From the NCBI RefSeq assembly GCF_030814315.1, contig NZ_JAUSUV010000008.1, positions 124,001 to 188,000 of the forward strand: a stretch of 64,000 nucleotides of DNA, read 5' to 3'. The notes below the pieces were generated by a model, which was not told the DNA's origin, searched no databases, and saw only the letters and a program-made list of their open reading frames with translations. The stretch's first letter is position 1. Every line of letters starts with the position of its first letter. A program made the position numbers and the translations under genes. This document shows positions 58,418 through 64,000 of this stretch, one piece after another. The DNA is from Croceifilum oryzae (GTDB taxonomy: Bacteria; Bacillota; Bacilli; Thermoactinomycetales; Thermoactinomycetaceae).

Positions 58418-60439
58418 ATGACCAAGCGAAAAAAAGCGAAGACTCTTCTTCTTGAGTACTCAGACTTTGCGAAGATCTGGCAAATTAAATCCATGCGGTT
58501 AGCAATGATAGGTGTATTGGCATTGCCTCTTGTGTATAGCTTTATCTACTTGTGGGCCTTTTTTGATCCATATGAAAATGTGAAGTATTTACCTGTAGCT
58601 GTGGTAAATGAAGATATAGGTGCACATAAGTCTGATCGCACTATAGAAGCAGGAAAAAAGATAGTAGATAAGCTGAAAGATAATTCGAAAGTGAAATGGG
58701 AGTTTGTGAATCGCGAGCAGATGGAAGAAGGTTTTAAAGACGGGTCATTTGCTCTTGCACTCATTATCCCAAAGGAGTTTAGTGAGAAAGCATTAACAGT
58801 TGATAGCCCTGAGCCACTTCAAAGCATAATTGAATATCGTTCCGATCCGAGTCGAAACTATTTAACGAGCCGATTAGGGAATAGTGTAGTTCAGACATTA
58901 AAAACAGATATAGGAAATCAGCTGACGAAAGAGTTTCTAACAGAAATGTTTGCTGAGCTTCATAAAAGCACAGACAAACTTCAAGAAGCGGCTGACGGAG
59001 CGCAAACGTTAACGGAAAAGATAAAAGAAGCGAGAGATGGCACCGATACGATTATTGCTAAGACAGAGCAAATTAAAGATGGTGCCCAGAAGGTTGCAGC
59101 AGGAAATGAGAAGCTTGTCTCGACACTTCAACAGACAGTTAAAGAGGTGGAAGAGGGATTAAAAAAACTCAATATTACTGAGGACAACATTAAAAAGATA
59201 CAGAGTAAAGTACATGAATATAATGATCTTATTCAAAAAAAGGAAGATAAGATTGATAGTAGAGAAAGGGTAGATCTAGTTCCTATTATTAAGGGCTTGA
59301 AAGAAGAATTCAAACTACAGGGGAAAGCGAGTCAAGATCTAGATGAGTTGATAAAAAAACATCCTGATCTAGCCAAAGAGCCAAGTGTAAAAGGTCTCCA
59401 AGACACTCTTCATTTACTCCAAGAAAGGAATACAGATAGTCAAAGTGAAGCGAGTAAGCTAGATAAGCAATTAAAAGAGTTGTCCTCCCCCTCTTCTTAT
59501 AAAGACTTTGCAAAGGCATTTCAGACGTTGACAACTAGCTTTGATACCGAGATTGCGAAGCTGGAAGAGAAGAAAAATAAGATCCCGGAAGGATTGAAGA
59601 AAGCACAAGAATTAGCAGATGGTAGTGCCAAGTTAGCAGATGGAGTTACCAAGCAGAAAGCCGGCTTGGAGAAACTATCCAATGGCTTAGGCCAAATCAT
59701 TAATGAAGGCTCAGACAAACTTGCTTCCGAGTTACAAAAAGGTGTGGATAAGGCAAAGGAATCATTGGTTGCTGATACGGAGAAGGAATCTGTTATGTCC
59801 GATCCGGTAGATGTAAAGGAAAACGAGCTTCATAAAGTAACGAACTATGCAACTGGATTTGCTCCGTACTTCCTTTCTCTTTCATTATGGGTAGGAGCGA
59901 TGATTCTCTTTACTATCTTTGACATTTTCCAATTCTCATCCAAGATCTCGTATCGTCCTGTACGACTAGGGATGGTAAGTATCGTCGGGATGATCCAAGC
60001 GGTTATTACTTCACTAGCCCTCACGCAAGGATTGGGAATTAAAGTAGAACTTCCTATCTGGTTGTATGTCTTTACAATGTTAATGGGAGTTACGTTTATT
60101 GCCATTAACCAAATGCTGGTGACGTACCTAGGAAACGTTGGGCGTTTTATGGCGATTGTGATTTTGATGTTCCAATTGGCATCGAGTGGAGGAACGTATC
60201 CGATTGAGTTAACCCCGGAATTCTTCCAAATGATTCACCCATTCTTACCGATGACTTATACGGTACACGGGTTACGAGCTATCTTATCGAGCGGTAACGA
60301 GGCAGTTGTATATCACGATGCATTGATTGTACTAGGGTACTTCGTTGGAGCTGTTATCCTGACACAAGTAGGTGGAAGATACCTAGGGAAGAAAAAAGCA
60401 GCGAAACAAGAATCGTCTATGCATTCACTAGCTAGTTAA
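58418..60439 (+). CDS. YhgE/Pip-family membrane protein
   Basis: A 673-residue protein; ATG 58418 has AAGGGA 9 bases upstream. One N-terminal membrane helix (about 20-45) is followed by the YhgE signature LPVAVVNEDIGAHKSDRTIE and WEFVNREQMEEGFKDGSFAL, then a long extracellular coiled-coil region (about 190-460) with repeated DGAxxLxxG-type heptads, and a C-terminal ABC-2-like block of five membrane helices (about 490-660) containing the FMAIVILMFQLASSGGTYPI motif. Members include phage-infection protein Pip of Lactococcus and drug- or lipid-export components related to ESX systems. Regulated by the upstream TetR; substrate unknown. Confidence 0.9.
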   Translation: MTKRKKAKTLLLEYSDFAKIWQIKSMRLAMIGVLALPLVYSFIYLWAFFDPYENVKYLPVAVVNEDIGAHKSDRTIEAGKKIVDKLKDNSKVKWEFVNREQMEEGFKDGSFALALIIPKEFSEKALTVDSPEPLQSIIEYRSDPSRNYLTSRLGNSVVQTLKTDIGNQLTKEFLTEMFAELHKSTDKLQEAADGAQTLTEKIKEARDGTDTIIAKTEQIKDGAQKVAAGNEKLVSTLQQTVKEVEEGLKKLNITEDNIKKIQSKVHEYNDLIQKKEDKIDSRERVDLVPIIKGLKEEFKLQGKASQDLDELIKKHPDLAKEPSVKGLQDTLHLLQERNTDSQSEASKLDKQLKELSSPSSYKDFAKAFQTLTTSFDTEIAKLEEKKNKIPEGLKKAQELADGSAKLADGVTKQKAGLEKLSNGLGQIINEGSDKLASELQKGVDKAKESLVADTEKESVMSDPVDVKENELHKVTNYATGFAPYFLSLSLWVGAMILFTIFDIFQFSSKISYRPVRLGMVSIVGMIQAVITSLALTQGLGIKVELPIWLYVFTMLMGVTFIAINQMLVTYLGNVGRFMAIVILMFQLASSGGTYPIELTPEFFQMIHPFLPMTYTVHGLRAILSSGNEAVVYHDALIVLGYFVGAVILTQVGGRYLGKKKAAKQESSMHSLAS

Positions 60440-60474
60440 GCCTATATAGTAAATTGTATACTTTGTTTGACTTG

Positions 60475-60499
60475 AAGCCTGCATATAGCGGGCTTTTTC
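60475..60499 (+). terminator. rho-independent terminator
   Basis: AAGCCTGC, ATATA loop, GCGGGCTTTTTC after the YhgE gene. Confidence 0.85.
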
Positions 60500-60568
60500 T
60501 TTTCATTTTTGTTAGGTACCTTCAATTAAGGAAATAATAGATAAGTACAAATGCAATAAAGAACATTT

Positions 60569-60616
60569 AAAACGTAATATTTACGATTTACAATCTTTCA
60601 TTCTATCCTATATAAT
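60569..60616 (+). promoter_or_regulatory. Zur box and promoter of the znu operon
   Basis: ACGTAATATTTACGATT (about 60572-60588) fits the Bacillus Zur consensus TCGTAATNATTACGA. A promoter with TTTACA at 60587-60592, an 18-base spacer and TATAAT at 60611-60616 overlaps it, so zinc-loaded Zur would block RNA polymerase. znuA begins 44 bases after the -10. Confidence 0.8.
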
Positions 60617-60659
60617 GATGTTACTTTATATGACGCACATTTTTGGAGGGGAAATTGGT

Positions 60660-61616
60660 ATGAGAAAACAGTATCTTTACGGAATAATCGCTTCTTGTGT
60701 TTTTTTAACTTCTGTATTAGGTTGTTCGTCAAAAGAATCGAAAGATAGTGTGAATCAGAATGGTTCAGTATCGATTGTGACGACATTATATCCATTAGAA
60801 GACTTTGCTAAAAAAATTGGTGGGAGTCATGTTCAAGTGACCAATATCATTCCAGCGGGAACAGAATCCCATGATTTTGAGCCATCTGCCAAAGATTTAG
60901 CGAAGTTAAGTAAAGCCAATATCTTTGTATATCATGGATCGGGATTTGAGTCATGGACGGAGAAGGCAGCATCTAATCTAGATAAGAATAAGACGAAAAT
61001 CGTGAATGCATCAGATGGCCTGGCATCGGGAGAGGTGTCAAAAGGGAGCGAAACCAAAGGAGAACATGACCACGGTCACGATCATGAAGGGATGGATCCG
61101 CATGTGTGGCTAGATCCTACTCTGGCTAAGAAAGAAGCTCGTAAAATTTATGATGCGATTGTATCAGCTGACCCAACTCATAAAGAGGAATACACGAAAA
61201 ATTTCGCTGAGCTTGAGAAACAATTTGATCAGTTGGACGGGGAGTTTCAAACGATGGCAAAGCAAGCAACAAAGAAGGAATTTGTTACTTCGCATGCCGC
61301 ATTTAGCTATTTAGCTCATCGATATGGTTTGGAGCAGATTTCGATATCTGGGCTTTCCCCTGAGGATGAACCAAACCCGAAAGAGCTAAAAGAGATTATC
61401 GATGAAGTGAAGGAACATCAGGTGAAGTATATTTTCTTTGAAACATTGGTTAGTGGGAAGATGGCGGATGTAGTGAAGAATGAAGTGAAAGCAGAAGCGC
61501 TTATCTTAAATCCGCTTGAGGGATTAACAGCTGAAGAGATTAAGAGCAAGCAAGATTATTTTAGTGTGATGCGAAAGAATAAAGAAAATCTAGCGAAAGC
61601 ATTAGGTGCGATGTAA
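60660..61616 (+). CDS. znuA: zinc-binding lipoprotein ZnuA (cluster 9 SBP)
   Basis: A 318-residue lipoprotein; ATG 60660 with GGAGGGG upstream. Lipobox LTSVLGC (Cys22). Metal-binding SBP features: VTTLYPLEDFAKKIGG, first His in GTESHDFEPSAKDL, a His-rich loop (EHDHGHDHEG, about 138-147) typical of zinc ZnuA, second His in DPHVWLDP, third in TSHAAFSYLAHRYG and the final acidic residue in FFETLVSGKMAD. It captures zinc outside the membrane and passes it to ZnuB/ZnuC. First gene of a four-gene zinc operon controlled by the Zur box upstream. Confidence 0.95.
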   Translation: MRKQYLYGIIASCVFLTSVLGCSSKESKDSVNQNGSVSIVTTLYPLEDFAKKIGGSHVQVTNIIPAGTESHDFEPSAKDLAKLSKANIFVYHGSGFESWTEKAASNLDKNKTKIVNASDGLASGEVSKGSETKGEHDHGHDHEGMDPHVWLDPTLAKKEARKIYDAIVSADPTHKEEYTKNFAELEKQFDQLDGEFQTMAKQATKKEFVTSHAAFSYLAHRYGLEQISISGLSPEDEPNPKELKEIIDEVKEHQVKYIFFETLVSGKMADVVKNEVKAEALILNPLEGLTAEEIKSKQDYFSVMRKNKENLAKALGAM

Positions 61617-61617
61617 C

Positions 61618-62376
61618 ATGAGTACTCCTATACTAAAGGTGAGCCATCTCCATTTTTCCTATGGGAACCAAAAAGTGCTTGATGATGTCTCCCTATCTCT
61701 TGAACAAGGGGAATTTCTAGGGATTGTGGGACCGAATGGCTCTGGGAAGTCCACTTTGATGAAAATGATACTTGGACTGATGCCATCACAGCACGGGGAA
61801 ATCGATCTCTTTGGGTCTTCGATTGCTCATTTTAAGGAACGTTCAAGAATCGGTTATGTCTCACAAAAGGCAAATAGCTTTAATCTAGGGTTTCCAGCTA
61901 CAGTTCGAGAGGTTGTAGCGTCTGGACTGGCTGGAAAGCTTGGGCTATTTCGAAGATATAAAAAATCAGATTGGCAACGTGTGGATGAAGTGATTGAGCA
62001 AGTGGAGCTATCTCATTTTGCTAATCGCAATATAGGCAAGCTATCAGGTGGACAGCAACAAAGGGCTTTTATTGCGAGGGCTTTAGTGGGGAGTCCCGAT
62101 CTTTTGATATTAGATGAGCCTACGGTTGGAGTGGATGCGAAGTCAACCACGCAATTTTATGAATTAGTGCGGTTTCTTCATCAAAATCAAGGGTTGTCCG
62201 TCATCATGGTAACGCATGATATTGGTGTTATTTCTTCCTATGTGGATCGAGTGGCTTGTCTGAATAAGAGACTCTTTTTCCATGGAGAAGCGGCTGAGTT
62301 TCAGCGACGGCAAAAAGAAATTCTTTCAGCGGCGTATGATTATGATATTCAGCTAGTAGAGCATCATCATCACTAG
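61618..62376 (+). CDS. znuC: zinc ABC transporter ATPase ZnuC
   Basis: A 252-residue ATPase starting one base after the znuA stop (an ATG at 61606 is also in frame). Walker A GPNGSGKST, Q-loop YVSQKA, signature KLSGGQQQRAFIARAL, Walker B LLILDEPTVGVD and the switch VTHDIG. The C-terminus ends in a VEHHHH cluster, which may bind metal. It powers uptake through ZnuB. Confidence 0.95.
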   Translation: MSTPILKVSHLHFSYGNQKVLDDVSLSLEQGEFLGIVGPNGSGKSTLMKMILGLMPSQHGEIDLFGSSIAHFKERSRIGYVSQKANSFNLGFPATVREVVASGLAGKLGLFRRYKKSDWQRVDEVIEQVELSHFANRNIGKLSGGQQQRAFIARALVGSPDLLILDEPTVGVDAKSTTQFYELVRFLHQNQGLSVIMVTHDIGVISSYVDRVACLNKRLFFHGEAAEFQRRQKEILSAAYDYDIQLVEHHHH

Positions 62377-62397
62377 AGTGGGAAGGAGGGAAGCGGT

Positions 62398-63270
62398 TTG
62401 ATTCAGGATTTTTTGCAAAATGACTATTTGCAACATGCACTTTACGCAGGGCTTCTGATTGGTTTAATCTCTCCGCTGATTGGAGTGTATTTGGTTGTGC
62501 GAAGGCTCTCACTAATTGCAGATGCGTTATCTCACGTTACATTAGCAGGAGTTGCTGCAGGTTTATTTATTCAGAAGAAGTTAAATCTATTTACGGAGAT
62601 CAATCCAATTTACATGGGGATGGGTTTTTCTGTGATGGGTTCTCTATTCGTAGATCGATTGAGGCGGATGTATCAATCCTACTCCGAGATTGCGATCCCC
62701 ATTATTATGTCCGGAGGTGTTGGATTAGGAGTTGTGCTGATTAGCGCATCTGGTGGGTTTAATGTAAATATCTCAGGATATTTATTTGGGAGTATCTTGG
62801 CGGTTCGAACAGAAGATTTGGAGACGACGTTAATCGTAACATCAATCACACTATTAGTACTTATTTTATTCCGGAAGGAATTATTTGCTTTGTCATTTGA
62901 TGAAGAAAATGCTGTTTTAACAGGTGTAAATCGCTCGATCGTCCATTTCTTTTTCATTTTGGTGGTTGCGCTTGTGATTGCTTCTTCCATTCAAGTAGTT
63001 GGGATTTTATTAGTATCTTCATTAATTACGATACCTGTAGCGACTGCCTTACAACATACGAATAGCTTTCGACAAACATTAATTGCTTCCATTTTATATG
63101 GTGAATTATCTGTTATTTTAGGACTAGCAGCTGCCTATCACTTTGAGCTAGCTTCGGGTGGAGCTATTGTGTTAGTTTCTATCATGATTTTGTTATGTGT
63201 GTTTTTAATCAAAAAGGTTGTTTATCTGACCGCACGACTACAAAAAAATAGGCAACGTATCAATTCGTGA
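62398..63270 (+). CDS. znuB: zinc ABC transporter permease ZnuB
   Basis: A 290-residue integral membrane protein with TTG start and AAGGAGGG upstream. Eight to nine hydrophobic segments; family motifs LIGLISPLIGVYLVVRRLSL, ADALSHVTLAGVA, and VVGILLVSSLITIPVATALQ are those of the metal permease family (FecCD/ZnuB type 2). Channel of the zinc importer. Confidence 0.95.
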   Translation: MIQDFLQNDYLQHALYAGLLIGLISPLIGVYLVVRRLSLIADALSHVTLAGVAAGLFIQKKLNLFTEINPIYMGMGFSVMGSLFVDRLRRMYQSYSEIAIPIIMSGGVGLGVVLISASGGFNVNISGYLFGSILAVRTEDLETTLIVTSITLLVLILFRKELFALSFDEENAVLTGVNRSIVHFFFILVVALVIASSIQVVGILLVSSLITIPVATALQHTNSFRQTLIASILYGELSVILGLAAAYHFELASGGAIVLVSIMILLCVFLIKKVVYLTARLQKNRQRINS

Positions 63271-63285
63271 TAGGGGCGGTTGTAG

Positions 63286-63720
63286 ATGGATTTACAAGGG
63301 GCACTCGATCTACTGAAGAGAAACGGTTATAAATATACGGGTAAGCGTAAAAGGTTAGTTGAAGTTTTTTACCGCGAGAGTCGTTATCTTAGTGCGAAAG
63401 AGGTTTTGGATTATATGCAGGAAGATTATCCAGGCCTCAGCTTTGATACGATTTATCGCAACCTAGCTTTATTTGAAGATATCGGCATAGTGGAAACAAC
63501 TGAGTGGCAAGGGGAAAGGCGTTACCGCTTTTGTTGCGGAGGGGATGAGCATCACCATCATCTCATATGTACGTTTTGTGGGAAGACGCGGACGATCCAT
63601 GTTTGTCCGATGAATGCTATTTTAGGAAAGCCTGAAGACTTTGATATAACAGGGCATAAATTTGAAATCTATGGAACGTGCTCATCGTGTAAAACAGATG
63701 TAGCCGTATCTGAAATGTAA
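63286..63720 (+). CDS. zur: Fur-family zinc uptake regulator Zur
   Basis: A 144-residue metalloregulator, 15 bases after znuB. N-terminal winged helix (LKRNGYKYTGKRKRLVEVFY, then LSFDTIYRNLALFEDIGIVE) and C-terminal dimer/metal domain with GGDEHHHHLICTFCG and CSSCK, the paired CxxC zinc structural site, plus regulatory His and Glu. Clustering with znuABC and the Zur box upstream of znuA favour Zur over Fur or PerR. Expected autoregulation. Confidence 0.92.
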   Translation: MDLQGALDLLKRNGYKYTGKRKRLVEVFYRESRYLSAKEVLDYMQEDYPGLSFDTIYRNLALFEDIGIVETTEWQGERRYRFCCGGDEHHHHLICTFCGKTRTIHVCPMNAILGKPEDFDITGHKFEIYGTCSSCKTDVAVSEM

Positions 63721-63757
63721 GAAAAAGACTTAGGAATGATTCTAGGTCTTTTTTTAT
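63721..63757 (+). terminator. rho-independent terminator after zur
   Basis: AAAAAGACTTAG / CTAGGTCTTTTTTT stem with an 8-base loop and T7. Confidence 0.85.
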
Positions 63758-63827
63758 TTTTAAAGGAAAATGCGATTAAGAAATGAATTATTTAAATAAG
63801 ATTTGAATCCTTGTTCAGGAGGAACCT

Positions 63828-64000
63828 ATGGAGCACATAGCTAAATTCGCAATTCAAGAGGCAGAGAAGCTAGGAGTCGAATATATGGATGTTCGTGTTT
63901 CCCAATTCATCAAAGAGGAAATCGAAATCCATAATGGAGAATTAGAGAAGCTTCTTTATCATGAGGATCAAGGGATTGGGATTCGGGTTTTGGTAGAGGG
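63828..64000 (+). CDS. TldD/PmbA-family metalloprotease, 3' partial
   Basis: A gene running off the right edge; ATG 63828 has CAGGAGGA upstream. The 57 visible residues (FAIQEAEKLGVEYMDVRVSQ, then IHNGELEKLLYHEDQGIGIR) match the start of TldD/TldE (PmbA) proteins, which form a heterodimeric zinc protease that degrades or matures peptides. The active-site HExxxH lies outside the window. Which of the pair this is (TldD more likely) cannot be settled here. Confidence 0.8.
   Translation, partial: MEHIAKFAIQEAEKLGVEYMDVRVSQFIKEEIEIHNGELEKLLYHEDQGIGIRVLVE

Overview
The window (about 40% GC by eye, dense Shine-Dalgarno sites, many TTG/GTG starts, an alpha/beta-type small acid-soluble spore protein gene) comes from an endospore-forming member of the Bacillota. 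The mix of lanthipeptide, YD-repeat toxin and cell-wall-binding-repeat genes suggests Thermoactinomycetaceae or a close relative; that placement is inference.

1-20.6 kb is accessory DNA. It opens with the distal end of a prophage (tail protein, XhlA-like protein, holin, amidase), then cargo (a secreted matrixin-type protease, an exported protein, a scrap of a second endolysin). Next come an HTH-TPR regulator of the RRNPP kind with a previously unlisted 28-residue peptide gene directly behind it, two small genes, and a 2,913-residue Rhs/YD-repeat polymorphic toxin with a HINT domain and an HNH/Endo VII-like tip, followed by two candidate immunity genes. A 20-repeat CRISPR array follows, beside a compact Cas12f1-type effector with no cas1/cas2. 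Degenerate repeats, a candidate tracrRNA and a pair of related palindromes surround the effector. A 3' fragment of tRNA-Ser with its terminator marks a probable attachment site at 20.6 kb.

20.7-31.7 kb holds chromosomal-looking genes: a peptide-sized ORF coupled to a frameshifted sensor kinase, spore and small membrane proteins, a radical-SAM-like protein that has lost its iron-sulfur cysteines, a lipoprotein, a two-component pair, a CW_binding_2 protein and a clostripain-family protease.

31.8-37.9 kb is a complete class II lanthipeptide operon on the minus strand (LanA, LanM, C39-peptidase LanT, a stand-alone LuxR-type HTH). It faces asnB and an intact tRNA-Arg(CCU).

40.4-55.5 kb is the most unusual region: one long plus-strand operon with a methyltransferase, a SerA-like dehydrogenase, SerC, an asparaginase-II homologue, two BtrH-like acyltransferases, two acyl carrier proteins, two class II aminoacyl-tRNA-synthetase-like enzymes (one Asx-type, one seryl-type amino acid:carrier-protein ligase), two adenylate-forming ligases, a stand-alone carbohydrate-enzyme-associated beta domain, an ABC exporter and a RimL-like acetyltransferase. 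The parts suggest amino acids are loaded onto carrier proteins by tRNA-synthetase relatives and moved to an acceptor by BtrH-type transferases, giving an exported small molecule. A NarL-type regulator and an MccF-type peptidase follow.

57.6-64 kb is housekeeping: TetR with a YhgE/Pip membrane protein and its operator, the zinc-uptake operon znuA-znuC-znuB-zur behind a Zur box, and the start of a tldD/pmbA gene.
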